Origin: Ensifer sp. WSM1721
GTDB taxonomy: Bacteria > Pseudomonadota > Alphaproteobacteria > Rhizobiales > Rhizobiaceae
Assembly (NCBI RefSeq): GCF_000513895.2
Contig: NZ_CP165783.1
Span: 1,240,001-1,304,000 of the forward strand
Direction: 5' to 3'
Length of the DNA stretch: 64,000 nt
In this document: piece after piece, positions 37,182 to 46,697 of the stretch
Layout: every line of letters begins with the position of its first letter
Numbering within the stretch: the stretch's first letter is position 1
Program-made: the position numbers and the translations under genes
The notes under the pieces: model-generated
Databases searched by the model: none
Seen by the model: the letters and a program-made list of their open reading frames with translations, nothing else
Told to the model about the DNA's origin: nothing

Positions 37182-37937
37182 ATGAGTCTGGCACTGTTCG
37201 ACCTCACGGGCCGCCGCGCCCTCGTTACCGGTTCGTCGCAAGGCATCGGGTTTGCGCTCGCCCGCGGCCTCGCCGAGGCCGGCGCCGAGGTGATCCTGAA
37301 CGGACGCGACGAGGCGAAGCTCGAAGCTGCGGCTGAAAAGCTCGGGGGTGTCCACACCCTCGCCTTCGACGTCACCGACCATGCCGCAACGCGGTCCGCG
37401 GTCGACCGTTTCGAGGCGGAGGTGGGCGCGATCGGCATTCTCGTCAACAATGCCGGCATGCAGCATCGCGCACCGCTCGAGGACTTTCCCGCAGACGCCT
37501 TCGAGCGGCTGATGAAGACCAACATCGCCTCCGTCTTCAATGTCGGCCAGGCGGTGGCGCGGCACATGATCCGCCGCGGCGCCGGCAAGATCATCAACAT
37601 CGCCAGCGTGCAGACCGCGCTCGCCCGGCCGAGCATCGCGCCCTACACCGCCACCAAGGGCGCTGTCGGCAACCTGACCAAGGGCATGGCCACCGACTGG
37701 GCCAGATACGGGCTGCAATGCAATGCGATTGCGCCCGGCTATTTCGACACGCCCCTCAACGCGGGCCTCGTCGCCGATCCTGCCTTTTCGGCGTGGCTCG
37801 AGAAACGCACGCCGGCGGGCCGCTGGGGCAAGGTCGACGAGCTCGTCGGCGCCTGCGTCTTTCTTGCTTCCGACGCCTCGTCCTTCGTGAACGGCCACGT
37901 GCTTTATGTCGACGGCGGCATCACGGCCTCGCTCTGA
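37182..37937 (+). CDS. SDR family oxidoreductase, gluconate 5-dehydrogenase-like
   Basis: This 251-residue short-chain dehydrogenase has TGSSQGIG at residues 16-23, NNAG near residue 88 and the catalytic YTATK near 153. The overall sequence, including FDLTGRRALVTGSSQGIG and VTGHVLYVDGG-like ending (FVNGHVLYVDGGITASL), matches the gluconate 5-dehydrogenase / 5-keto-D-gluconate reductase group. AAGGGGAT precedes the ATG at 37182. No gluconate kinase or transporter lies nearby, so the substrate is uncertain. Confidence 0.88.
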   Translation: MSLALFDLTGRRALVTGSSQGIGFALARGLAEAGAEVILNGRDEAKLEAAAEKLGGVHTLAFDVTDHAATRSAVDRFEAEVGAIGILVNNAGMQHRAPLEDFPADAFERLMKTNIASVFNVGQAVARHMIRRGAGKIINIASVQTALARPSIAPYTATKGAVGNLTKGMATDWARYGLQCNAIAPGYFDTPLNAGLVADPAFSAWLEKRTPAGRWGKVDELVGACVFLASDASSFVNGHVLYVDGGITASL

Positions 37938-38051
37938 GGTGCTGCCGTCTCCCCTCGCCCAATGGGCGCGTTCCTGTAGCGGGTTGCTTTATCCGGGCAC
38001 TCGCCTATTTGGATGGGATGGCCTTGTAGCCTCCACCACCGGAACACCACC

Positions 38052-38468
38052 ATGCGACAGTTGGAATTCCTCGACCGCTACAGCCCCTTCGCCCTTGCCG
38101 TGCTTCGGATCGTCACGGCCTTGATCTTCATGGAGCATGGCACGCAGAAGCTCTTCGGCTTTCCGGCGCCGCCAGAACAGGGAATGCCGCCGCTTCTTTC
38201 CATCTTCGGGATCGGCGCCGTCATGGAATTCGTCGGCGGCCTCCTGATCCTTATCGGACTTTTCACCCGTCCGGTCGCCTTCCTGCTGGCCGGCGAGATG
38301 GCCGTCGCCTACTGGATGGTCCATGCGCCGCAGAACGTCTTCCCGGTCTTGAACGGAGGCGATGCCGCAATTCTCTATTGCTTCGTCTTCCTGCTCTTCG
38401 TCTTCACGGGACCCGGTGCCTGGAGCGTTGACGGCGCGGGTGGCGCGAGTCGTGCCGCGCCGCAATGA
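38052..38468 (+). CDS. DoxX family membrane protein
   Basis: This 138-residue membrane protein has four hydrophobic helices and the DoxX start LRIVTALIFMEHGTQKLFGF. The family includes thiosulfate:quinone oxidoreductase subunits and stress-related membrane proteins, but most short members have no known activity. The ATG at 38052 agrees with the family start. It faces the amine oxidase gene. Confidence 0.85.
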   Translation: MRQLEFLDRYSPFALAVLRIVTALIFMEHGTQKLFGFPAPPEQGMPPLLSIFGIGAVMEFVGGLLILIGLFTRPVAFLLAGEMAVAYWMVHAPQNVFPVLNGGDAAILYCFVFLLFVFTGPGAWSVDGAGGASRAAPQ

Positions 38469-38607
38469 GCGTGGCCGCCTCTTGGGCAGCCGCCTGATGC
38501 CTTTCGCCCAAAAATGCACAGCGGTTTTGGAACAACGACATGCATAAGACAAAGATGTAGAGCGCGTCGCATGCGTCCGTTGCACGCGACCCGTCTTAAG
38601 GCTGAAA

Positions 38608-38628
38608 GGGCGCCCGCGAGAGGCGCCC
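38608..38628 (-). terminator. Terminator-like hairpin after the amine oxidase gene
   Basis: 7-bp arms GGGCGCC (38608-38614) and GGCGCCC (38622-38628) surround a 7-base loop, 17 bases past the tynA stop codon. TTTCAGCCTT follows in the reverse direction. A second imperfect hairpin lies at 38566-38590. Confidence 0.55.
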
Positions 38629-38645
38629 CGCAAGGTTCAGCCGCT

Positions 38646-40622
38646 TCAGTCGTTCCGGATGGAGAGCGCCGGATTATGAGCGAAGAAGTTGTGCGGCATG
38701 ATATGCACGGTCTTCCATTCGGTCGACATGACGGGCCAGTCCTCCATGCGCGGGATGTGGTGGAAGCCTGCCGAGAACCAGGTGACGATATCCTGGCCCA
38801 TTAGCGGACGATCGGCCTTCACCCACTCCGCCAGCGTGTCGCTGCCGTCGCTCTGCATCGCGTACTTGCCGCCGGCGTAGCGCTGGTCCGGATCGTAGAC
38901 GGTGTTCCAGACCGAATATTCTATGTAGGCGTTGCGCTTCATCGGCGGATCGCTCGCAAAGTCGAACGGGCCGTAGGCGACGTTGCCGTGGTGGATCATC
39001 CAGCCCGGCTCGTGCCCGAGATAGCTTTCGCGGGCCGGGTTCGAGACATGGAAGTAGCGCGGTTGCGTCGATGACAGCCGGTAACGCGCCTCCATTTCCG
39101 AATGCGGCATGCTGTGTTCGACCGTCCACATCGACTTGCGCGGGCTCTTCGGGTCGACCTTGGCCGGGACGATGTCCATGGTCGAGAAATGGTTGACCGG
39201 CTGGTCGACGTCGAAGTCGATGCGGAAGTTGAAATAGTGGTCGTGATTGGCAGCAACGAGATTGGGCGCGATCAGCGTGCCATAGGCAGTATCGGCCTTC
39301 GCGGTCGGATCCTTCATCGAGGTTGAGCCAACACCCTTCACCGCATCGAGTCCGCTCGCGCCGATGTAGACGTTGATCTGGCCGTTCTGCTGCAGGCGGT
39401 AGTCGATTAGGTAATCGTAGTTGCCGACTTCCGAGGCGGTGCGCACCACAAGCTCCGTCGCTGGCCGCCCTTCGGCCGGAACCGGCTTTTCGGGCGTCTG
39501 GGCGAAGACCTCGAAGTGGCGCCAGGCCGGATCGCCGGTGCCGCGCTCGAAGATGCAGATCGCGTTCGGGATGACGAGCGGGTTGCCCTTGTCGTCCGCG
39601 ATCGTCGCTGGCAGGAAGGTCGCATTGGCCGGGCAATCGATGCCGGCAGTCAGAGGACTGAGGAAGAGGCCGAAGCCATATTCTCCGCTGTCCATGTAGG
39701 TGCGCCAGTACCAGCCCTCCGTCGGGTCCATATATGGCACGAACACTTCCGAAAGATGCGCCTGGTAGATCACCGACCGCCAGGTGCCGCCGTCATTCAC
39801 GTCGACATTCGAAACGACGAGGCCGGGACGCTTGTCCACTCTGAGGTTGAGCCGCCAGATATCCCATTCGAGATGGCTGCCGTTGAGCTTGTAGTTCGGG
39901 CCGCCTTCCTGGGTGAGCGCGACCTTGTTCATCTTCGGCCTGAGCGACGTGCGGGCGGCGACCTCGTCTTGCGTGTAACCCCAATTGTCCTTTGGAAGAT
40001 CGATGACGCCGGTGTCGATGACCCGGATCACGCTCTTCTTGCCGATATCGTAGACGGCAAAAAGGCCCTCGATCGGTTTCGCATAGAAGTTCGATCCCTC
40101 CGGAACGCGATAGCAGGGCACCTTCATCAGCCGCGAGTTTTCATATTCTTCGGTCAGGAAATTGCCGGCCGTCAGAGGCAGGCAGAATGCCTCTTCGGGC
40201 TTCAGCCCGCGTTTGGCGAGACCGGCAATCATTTCGGGATGGCCGAGCGCGCCCTCGAGCGCATTCATGAACTCGGTGAAAAGCACCATTGGCTGGCCCT
40301 TGATGGCCGCAGTGCTCTCCACCTTGCCTTCCGTGATGTTGACGATCGCCTCCTTGAAGCCTTCCGGGCTGGTGAACTGCACCGTTGCCTTGCGGTCGAG
40401 CGCATCGCCCTCCTTCCAGGCGAGCACATCGGCCTTTGCCGGTTCCTTGAGCTCGATGAGCGGGAAGAGAGTGTCGCCGTTCACGATCTTCTCGTCCCGC
40501 AGGATCCGGTTGACCTCCTGATATTCCTCTGCCGTCAGCCCGTCGAGCGGATGAGCGAGCGCGGCCGGCACTGCCGCGCAGGCGAGCAGGGCGGACAACG
40601 TTATGCCTCTGAAATCTCTCAT
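38646..40622 (-). CDS. tynA: Primary-amine oxidase (copper/TPQ), TynA-like
   Basis: This 658-residue periplasmic copper amine oxidase has a signal peptide (residues 1-23, ending ALA). The topaquinone precursor is Y402 in EVGNYDY. The predicted catalytic base is D311 in MDSGEYGFG. The copper ligands are H460 and H462 (NHDHYF) and H622 (HHIPRMEDWP). It oxidises primary amines such as phenylethylamine or tyramine to the aldehyde, with release of ammonia and hydrogen peroxide. The next gene upstream in the transcript is an aldehyde dehydrogenase, then a FeaR-like regulator. With the paa genes this gives a route from aromatic amines to central metabolism. Confidence 0.92.
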   Translation of the reverse strand: MRDFRGITLSALLACAAVPAALAHPLDGLTAEEYQEVNRILRDEKIVNGDTLFPLIELKEPAKADVLAWKEGDALDRKATVQFTSPEGFKEAIVNITEGKVESTAAIKGQPMVLFTEFMNALEGALGHPEMIAGLAKRGLKPEEAFCLPLTAGNFLTEEYENSRLMKVPCYRVPEGSNFYAKPIEGLFAVYDIGKKSVIRVIDTGVIDLPKDNWGYTQDEVAARTSLRPKMNKVALTQEGGPNYKLNGSHLEWDIWRLNLRVDKRPGLVVSNVDVNDGGTWRSVIYQAHLSEVFVPYMDPTEGWYWRTYMDSGEYGFGLFLSPLTAGIDCPANATFLPATIADDKGNPLVIPNAICIFERGTGDPAWRHFEVFAQTPEKPVPAEGRPATELVVRTASEVGNYDYLIDYRLQQNGQINVYIGASGLDAVKGVGSTSMKDPTAKADTAYGTLIAPNLVAANHDHYFNFRIDFDVDQPVNHFSTMDIVPAKVDPKSPRKSMWTVEHSMPHSEMEARYRLSSTQPRYFHVSNPARESYLGHEPGWMIHHGNVAYGPFDFASDPPMKRNAYIEYSVWNTVYDPDQRYAGGKYAMQSDGSDTLAEWVKADRPLMGQDIVTWFSAGFHHIPRMEDWPVMSTEWKTVHIMPHNFFAHNPALSIRND

Positions 40623-40656
40623 GTTCTCTGTTCCCTTCTTTGCTTTGTTTTTTCGA

Positions 40657-42063
40657 TCAGGCGAAGACGACCTGAATGTCGGTGTATTCCTGCAATCCCT
40701 CCTCCGCGAACTCCACGCCAAGTCCGGAAGCCTTGATGCCGCCGAAGGGGGCGTTCGGCTGGATGGCACCATGCTTGTTGATCCAGACCGAGCCGCATTG
40801 AAGCCTTCCGGCTAGCCTTCTCGCGGCGTCGATATCCGAGCACCAGACGGACCCGCCGAGTCCGTTCGAGCTGTCGTTCGCCATGGCGATCGCGTCTTCG
40901 ACATTGCCATAGGAGATCACGGGCAAGGCCGGGCCGAATTGCTCCTCGTCGACGAGCGGGTCGCCGTTCCTCAAGCCCGCGATGATGGTCGGCGGGAAGA
41001 ACAGGCCCTCGCCCGGCTCGCCGCCGAGAAGCACCTTGCCCCGCCTCTTCGCATCGGCGGCGAGCGCCGAAACCTTGTCGAACTGCATACGGTTCTGGAT
41101 CGGGCCGAGCACGGTGTTCTCGTCCATACCGTCGCCGACCTGGATATTTCTGGCAAAGGCCACCAGCGCCTCGCAGACCGCATCATGGACCGATTCATGC
41201 ACATAAAGGCGCTTCATCGCCGCGCATGTCTGGCCATTATTGATGAAGGCGCCCCAGAACAGGCGCTCGGCGATCCCTTGCGGATCGACGTCGGGCAGGA
41301 CGATGCCGGCATCGTTGCCACCCATCTCCAGCGTCAGCCGCTTCATCGTCGGCGCCGCCGATTGCATGATCTTCTGCCCGGTCGCGCAGGAGCCGGTGAA
41401 GACGATCTTCTGAATATCCGGATGTGCCGACATCGCCGCGCCGATGTTGAAGGCCCGGTCGTCGCCGGTCACAACATTCACGACGCCCGGCGGCAGAACC
41501 TCGTTGATGATCTCGACGAGCCGCAGCGTGGAAAGAGGCGTATGCGGCGAGGGTTTGATCACCACCGTGTTGCCGGTCCGCAGTGCCGGCATGATGTGCC
41601 AGATCGCGATCATCACCGGGAAGTTCCAGGGCGTGATCGAGCCGACGACGCCCAACGGCCTGCGATGCAGTTCCACACGGCCCTGCTCGTTGTCCTGAAG
41701 GAGCTTCACCGGCAGCGATAGGCCGGTCGTGTAGCCGGCCCATGCGACGGCGCCGCCGATCTCCCAGCGCGATCCGAGGCCGTTCAGCGGCTTTCCCTGC
41801 TCCAGCGTGACGACCCGCGCGAGCTCCTCGGCGTGTTCTTCGATCTTGGCGGTCACCGCGGCGCAGGCGGCCTGCAGCGCCTCGTCGGCCCTGGAAGACC
41901 AATCCGGAAACGCCGCCCTCGCGGCCGCGACGGCGGCATCGAGCTCGGCCGCGCCCATGTTCGGCGCGCGCCCAGCTTCGCCGCCGGTCGCCGGATTGAG
42001 GACGGCAAAGCTCGCCCCGCCGGTGACCGGCTTATCGTTTATGGTCGCGAAATGCTGCATCAT
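40657..42063 (-). CDS. feaB: Aldehyde dehydrogenase, probably phenylacetaldehyde dehydrogenase
   Basis: This 468-residue ALDH has the NAD-domain stretch SITPWNFPVMIAIWHIMPAL, the catalytic glutamate in LEMGGNDAG and the nucleophile C280 in NNGQTCAAM. Similar sequences are annotated as general aldehyde dehydrogenases, so the phenylacetaldehyde role rests on position: it lies 34 bases before the amine oxidase gene and behind a FeaR-like gene. GGAGAAGG precedes the ATG at 42063. The symbol follows the E. coli functional equivalent. Confidence 0.82.
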   Translation of the reverse strand: MMQHFATINDKPVTGGASFAVLNPATGGEAGRAPNMGAAELDAAVAAARAAFPDWSSRADEALQAACAAVTAKIEEHAEELARVVTLEQGKPLNGLGSRWEIGGAVAWAGYTTGLSLPVKLLQDNEQGRVELHRRPLGVVGSITPWNFPVMIAIWHIMPALRTGNTVVIKPSPHTPLSTLRLVEIINEVLPPGVVNVVTGDDRAFNIGAAMSAHPDIQKIVFTGSCATGQKIMQSAAPTMKRLTLEMGGNDAGIVLPDVDPQGIAERLFWGAFINNGQTCAAMKRLYVHESVHDAVCEALVAFARNIQVGDGMDENTVLGPIQNRMQFDKVSALAADAKRRGKVLLGGEPGEGLFFPPTIIAGLRNGDPLVDEEQFGPALPVISYGNVEDAIAMANDSSNGLGGSVWCSDIDAARRLAGRLQCGSVWINKHGAIQPNAPFGGIKASGLGVEFAEEGLQEYTDIQVVFA

Positions 42064-42170
42064 GGTCCTTCTCCTCCCTCTTGTTTCCGACGGAACCGTC
42101 GGAGGCAGAGAGTAGAACCGCGACGCAATTCGCGCTTGGACGGGAACGTCCCTTCGATTGGACAAATCCG

Positions 42171-43088
42171 TCAGTGCCGGGCAACCGCGCCCGGCGTGGT
42201 CCCGTAGCGCTTGCGGAACTCGCGATAGAAATAGGAGAGATCGTTGAACCCCGAGCCGTAGGCGATCCCCGCCACCCCTTCCCGCGCCTGTTCCGGCGGG
42301 CGGGCGGAAAGCCGCGCGTGCGCCAGTTCAAGACGGCGGTTGAGGAGCCGATGTCCGGGCGTCTCGCCGAGGACCTTGAAATGCCGCTGCAGCACGCGCT
42401 CCGACACGTTGAGCCGCGAGGCGAGCTCGCCTGGCCCAAAGGTCGGATCCTCGCGGTGGCGGTCGACCAGGGTGAGGGCACGCGAAAGGAGGGTTTCGGA
42501 AGCGCGCGCCGAGCTCCGGCCCGCCTGCAGATAGGCGCCCATCAGGCACAGGAAGGCTTCGCGAAGCTGGACCTGAACATCGGGACCCGTCAACATCTTC
42601 GTCAGCACCGCCCGCATGGCGATCCAGAGCGGGTCTTGCCGGTCGACCGCCACACCGCCCGTGCAAGCATCTCCAAACCGGTGCAGCATCTCGTCCCGCG
42701 GCATGTGGACCGAGACCTGGTTCGAGCGCCGGCCGCCATAGACGAAGGCAGAGGGTTCGATGGAATCGACGAGGAACATGTCTGCGGGCGCGAGCACGAC
42801 CGAACGGCCTCCCTGCTCCACCCGGCAATGGCCTTCGTCCTGGACGAGCAGGTAGAGATGCTCGCCCGGGTCCTGCCGGATCGATCGGGCGCTGCGCTGC
42901 ACGTGGCGCGCATCGAGCGCCACGACCGCAGCATCGAAATATTCCATGCGGCGCAGAGCGACGTCGCCGGCGACCAGGCCACTGCCCCGCATCGGCTCCA
43001 GATCGAAGGCGCCGCAAACCTTGCGGATCTCGCTTTCAAGGATTTCGACGGGTGACGTTCTGTATACCGGGATAGTGAGCGCCTGCAT
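42171..43088 (-). CDS. AraC family regulator, FeaR-like
   Basis: This 305-residue regulator has an N-terminal cupin-like AraC-binding domain (about residues 20-180) and a C-terminal AraC DNA-binding domain (about 200-300; LASRLNVSERVLQRHFKVLG, then GSGFNDLSYFYREFRKRYG). The layout matches FeaR, the activator of feaB and tynA in E. coli. Here it lies directly upstream of the two on the same strand, 107 bases before the dehydrogenase. It could be co-transcribed with its targets. Confidence 0.85.
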   Translation of the reverse strand: MQALTIPVYRTSPVEILESEIRKVCGAFDLEPMRGSGLVAGDVALRRMEYFDAAVVALDARHVQRSARSIRQDPGEHLYLLVQDEGHCRVEQGGRSVVLAPADMFLVDSIEPSAFVYGGRRSNQVSVHMPRDEMLHRFGDACTGGVAVDRQDPLWIAMRAVLTKMLTGPDVQVQLREAFLCLMGAYLQAGRSSARASETLLSRALTLVDRHREDPTFGPGELASRLNVSERVLQRHFKVLGETPGHRLLNRRLELAHARLSARPPEQAREGVAGIAYGSGFNDLSYFYREFRKRYGTTPGAVARH

Positions 43089-43160
43089 CCTCCCCTCCGT
43101 CTGCGACGCGTTGCTACATCATCAGCTACATTCCATGTCGACCCGCCCGCTGCAGCCGCC

Positions 43161-45221
43161 TTAGCCACTGGCACCGGAAAACCGGCCTCGCGCGGCAGCC
43201 TGGAGCAAGAGGTCGCAAGGCGGATCGGCGAGACCCTCGCTCGCAAGCGCGCTGAGCATGGCCACGACCTTATCAAGACCGTAAGCTTCAGCATAGTGCA
43301 TTGGCCCGCCGCGCCAGCGCGGGAAGCCGTAGCCGTGGATCTTCACGAGGTCGATATCGGGGGCCCTGAGCGCGGTGCCGTCCGCAAGGATGCGCGCGCC
43401 CTCGTTGACCATCGGCCAGAGGATGCAGTCGGCGATCGACGCCTCGTCCCAATTGCGCCGCGGCCAGCCCTTCGCCTCCTCGGCAATGATGGCCGCGACG
43501 GTTTCTGAAGTCCGCGGCGTGCGGTCGCCGGGCTCGTAGTCATACCAGCCGCCGCCGCTCTTCTGTCCGAAGCGCTCGATCGCGCAGAGACGATCGGCGA
43601 TCGGCGCGAAGGGCGTCTCGCCGCGCGCGCGGGCGGCCCCGCGCTGGAACGCAGCGATGTCGAGCCCGCCGAGATCCTGCGCCTCGAACGGCCCCATCGG
43701 CATGCCGAAGGCGCGCATGGCGGCATCGACGGCCGTGGGCGTGGCGCCGGAAAGCAGCAACCGTTCGGCTTGCGCCCGCGTCACCTTGAGGATGCGATTG
43801 CCGATGAAGCCGTCCGAGATGCCGGAGCGCACCGGGATCTTGTTCAGCAGCCGCGCCAGTGCGAAACCGGTCGCCAGCGCCTCCGGTGCCGTCGCCTGCG
43901 TCGGCACGATTTCGAGCAGCTTCATCACATGCGCCGGGCTGAAGAAATGAAGGCCCAGGAAGCGTTCCGGGTGACTGATGCCTCCCGCGATCCGCTCGGG
44001 ATCGAGATAGGACGTGTTCGTCGCCAGCACCGCATCGTCGCGGCAGGCGCCGGCAAGCCGTTGAAAGACGTCCCGTTTCACGTCCAGATCTTCAAATACG
44101 GCCTCGATGACCAGATCGACATCGGCGAGCGCGGCATAATCCGTCGTGCCGAAGGCGCCCGCCATCCGTTCGGCGGCAGCATCGGCAGAGATGCGGCCGC
44201 GCTTCACCGCGCCGTCGAAGATCGCGCTGAGATTGGCAAGCCCTCGTTCGACTGCCGCGTCGTCGCGTTCGACAAGGATCACCGGAAGACCGGCATCGCG
44301 CAGCGTTGCGGCAATGCCGGCGCCCATGGTGCCGCCACCGATCACCGCTGCTGAACGGATCGCACGCGGCGTGACACCGGCAAGCTCCGGCGGACGCGTC
44401 GCCGCCCGTTCGGCGAAGAACACATGGCCCAGTGCTGCAGCCTGCGCCGAGCCGCGCAGCGCAAGGAAGGTCTCGCGCTCGAAGGCGATCGCCGTTTGGA
44501 AATCCGCTTCCGCCGCGCGACGCACACAGGCGAGCGCCTTCAGCGGCGCCTCTTCCCGTTTCGCATGGGCGGCAACCGTCTTTGCCGCCGCTTCCCAGAA
44601 GCCGTCCGCCGCTGCGGCGACGGGACGATCGCAAAGCGCGGCCGGCAGCGGCCGGCCGAGCGCCGCGCGCGCGAAATCGATGGCGCCGGCGACGAGGTCG
44701 CCCTCGATCACCGCGTCGATCAGTCCCGTCTCCATCGCCTTTCGCGCGCCAAGCGGCGTCCCCGTCGTGACCATGTCGACGGCCGTCTCCACACCCGCAA
44801 GACGCGGCAGCCGGACCGTTCCGCCGGCGCCCGGGACGAGGCCGAGGCGAACCTCCGGCAGGCCGACGCTCGCCGAGGGCACCGCGACGCGAAACCGGCA
44901 GCCGAGCGCCACCTCGAAGCCGCCGCCGAGCGCGCTGCCGTGGATCGCGGCGACCCAGGGCTTCTCCGCCCGTTCGATCCGCCCGACGAGGTCGGGCAGG
45001 TGCGGCGGCATCGGCGGCTTGCCGAATTCGCTGACATCGGCGCCGGCGATGAAGGTGCGCCCGGCACAGGCAAGCACTACCGCCGTCACCGATGGGTCGG
45101 CGTCGAGCCGCTCGGCCGCTTCGAAGAGGCCCTGGCGGAGCGCCTGCGACAACGCATTGACGGGCGGGTTATCGACGGTGACGACGGCGATCTCGCCTTG
45201 GTGTTCGATGCTGACGGTCAT
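43161..45221 (-). CDS. Fused enoyl-CoA hydratase / 3-hydroxyacyl-CoA dehydrogenase
   Basis: This 686-residue protein has an N-terminal crotonase domain (about residues 1-180; AGADVSEFGKPPMPP and GGGFEVALGCRFRVA) and a dehydrogenase domain (about 287-580; VIGGGTMGAGIAATLRDAG, then FFSPAHVMKLLEIVPT), followed by a second C-terminal dehydrogenase repeat. No separate paaF or paaH gene lies in the cluster, so this fusion probably supplies both beta-oxidation steps of the pathway, converting the 2,3-dehydroadipyl-CoA made by ring cleavage to 3-oxoadipyl-CoA. It starts 2 bases after livF stops. Confidence 0.88.
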   Translation of the reverse strand: MTVSIEHQGEIAVVTVDNPPVNALSQALRQGLFEAAERLDADPSVTAVVLACAGRTFIAGADVSEFGKPPMPPHLPDLVGRIERAEKPWVAAIHGSALGGGFEVALGCRFRVAVPSASVGLPEVRLGLVPGAGGTVRLPRLAGVETAVDMVTTGTPLGARKAMETGLIDAVIEGDLVAGAIDFARAALGRPLPAALCDRPVAAAADGFWEAAAKTVAAHAKREEAPLKALACVRRAAEADFQTAIAFERETFLALRGSAQAAALGHVFFAERAATRPPELAGVTPRAIRSAAVIGGGTMGAGIAATLRDAGLPVILVERDDAAVERGLANLSAIFDGAVKRGRISADAAAERMAGAFGTTDYAALADVDLVIEAVFEDLDVKRDVFQRLAGACRDDAVLATNTSYLDPERIAGGISHPERFLGLHFFSPAHVMKLLEIVPTQATAPEALATGFALARLLNKIPVRSGISDGFIGNRILKVTRAQAERLLLSGATPTAVDAAMRAFGMPMGPFEAQDLGGLDIAAFQRGAARARGETPFAPIADRLCAIERFGQKSGGGWYDYEPGDRTPRTSETVAAIIAEEAKGWPRRNWDEASIADCILWPMVNEGARILADGTALRAPDIDLVKIHGYGFPRWRGGPMHYAEAYGLDKVVAMLSALASEGLADPPCDLLLQAAARGRFSGASG

Positions 45222-45223
45222 GG

Positions 45224-45925
45224 CTAGATTCCCAGATAGGCTTCACGGATTCGTTCGTCGGCGATAAGGTCGGCGGCCAGACCGGTCATGGTTATACGGC
45301 CCGTCTCCATCACGTAGCCGCGATCGGCGATCGAGAGCGCGCCGAAGGCGTTCTGCTCGACGAGGAGAACGGTAACGTCGAGCGTACGCAGGCCTTTGAC
45401 GACGTCGAAGATCTGCTGCACCAGGATCGGCGCCAGCCCCATGCTCGGCTCGTCAAGGAGCAGGCAGGATGGCCGCCCCATCAGCGCCCGGGCGATCGCC
45501 AGCATCTGCTGCTGGCCGCCCGAAAGGCCGCCGGCGGCGAGGTTACGCTTTTCCTTCAGCACCGGAAACATGGCGAAGGAATCCTCCATGTCACGCTCCA
45601 CCCGGTCGTCGGAGAAGAGATAGGCGCCGAGGCGGAGATTTTCCTCGACCGTGAGGTTGGTGAAGATCTGCCGGCCCTCGGGCGATTGTGCCAGACCGCG
45701 CTCAAGCCGGCGATGGGCGGGGACCGCCGTCAGCGTCTCGCCGCGAAAAACGATCGATCCGCCCGAAATCGGCTGGATGCCGGAAAGGCAGCGCAGAAGC
45801 GTCGTCTTGCCGGCCCCGTTGGCGCCGACCACCGCGACGATCTCGCCTGAACCGATTTCGAGATCGATGCCATGCAGGACCTCGATGCGCCCGTAGCGCG
45901 AGCGCAATCCCTCAACCGTGAGCAT
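45224..45925 (-). CDS. livF: Branched-chain-amino-acid-type ABC transporter ATPase (LivF)
   Basis: This 233-residue ATPase has Walker A GANGAGKTT at residues 34-42, LSGGQQQMLAIARALM and LLLDEPSMGLAPILV, diagnostic for the LivF class. It pairs with the LivG-type ATPase, which it overlaps by 14 bases. In this cluster the transporter is more likely to import an aromatic acid or amino acid than leucine; this is inference from context. Confidence 0.92.
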   Translation of the reverse strand: MLTVEGLRSRYGRIEVLHGIDLEIGSGEIVAVVGANGAGKTTLLRCLSGIQPISGGSIVFRGETLTAVPAHRRLERGLAQSPEGRQIFTNLTVEENLRLGAYLFSDDRVERDMEDSFAMFPVLKEKRNLAAGGLSGGQQQMLAIARALMGRPSCLLLDEPSMGLAPILVQQIFDVVKGLRTLDVTVLLVEQNAFGALSIADRGYVMETGRITMTGLAADLIADERIREAYLGI

Positions 45926-46697
45926 CGACCGCCTCCTTCGTTTGCGGCCCGAGATAGGCCTCGATCACGCGCGGATCGCGCGAGACCTTTGCCGGCTCGC
46001 CTTCGGCGATCTTCTCGCCGTGATCCAGAACGACGATATGGTTGGAGATGCGCATCACCATCTTCATATCGTGTTCCACGAGAAGGATCGCGACACCTTC
46101 GGCCGCAACTTCGGCGATCAGCCGGTCGATCTCCTCCGTCTCGACGGCGTTGCAGCCGGCGGCCGGTTCGTCGAGAAGGAGGATGCGGGGTTTAAGCGCC
46201 AGCGCGCGGGCGATCTCGAGCCGCTTCAGCGCGCCGTAGGAAAGCGAACCCGCCTCCTGGGATGCCGCGCGGCCGAGGCCGACCCGGTCGAGCAGCTTGC
46301 GCGCGCTCACTTCCGCCCCCCAGGCCCGGCGGCGCGAGGAGGGGAGGCTGAAGAGATCGGCAAGCACCGGCCCCTTCTCATGCAAGTGATGGCCGGCGAT
46401 TGCATTCTCCAGCACGGTCATCGCCTGGAAGATCTGCAGGTTCTGGAAGGTGCGGGAAAGGCCGCGCCGCGCGAGCAGATGCGGCTCCATGCCGGTCACG
46501 TCCTCGCCGGCGAGCCTCACAATTCCACGCCCCGGGCGATAGACGCCGGAGATCATGTTGAAGAGCGTCGTCTTGCCGGCGCCGTTCGGGCCGATTACCG
46601 ACAAGATCTCGCCGGCACCCAAAGAAAAGCTGACATCGTGTACGGCGCGCACGCCGCCGAAAACGATGCCCAGTCCTTCGACCTGAAGCAGGCTCAT
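45912..46697 (-). CDS. livG: Branched-chain-amino-acid-type ABC transporter ATPase (LivG)
   Basis: This 261-residue ATPase has Walker [10 protein letters not shown] at residues 36-44, the LivG segment [18 protein letters not shown], a signature written [15 protein letters not shown] (LSYG in place of LSGG, common in LivG), and [11 protein letters not shown]. In most LivG proteins the last motif reads AAGLN, so the cysteine is slightly unusual. It overlaps livM by 4 bases (ATGA). Confidence 0.92.
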   Translation of the reverse strand: MSLLQVEGLGIVFGGVRAVHDVSFSLGAGEILSVIGPNGAGKTTLFNMISGVYRPGRGIVRLAGEDVTGMEPHLLARRGLSRTFQNLQIFQAMTVLENAIAGHHLHEKGPVLADLFSLPSSRRRAWGAEVSARKLLDRVGLGRAASQEAGSLSYGALKRLEIARALALKPRILLLDEPAAGCNAVETEEIDRLIAEVAAEGVAILLVEHDMKMVMRISNHIVVLDHGEKIAEGEPAKVSRDPRVIEAYLGPQTKEAVDAHG

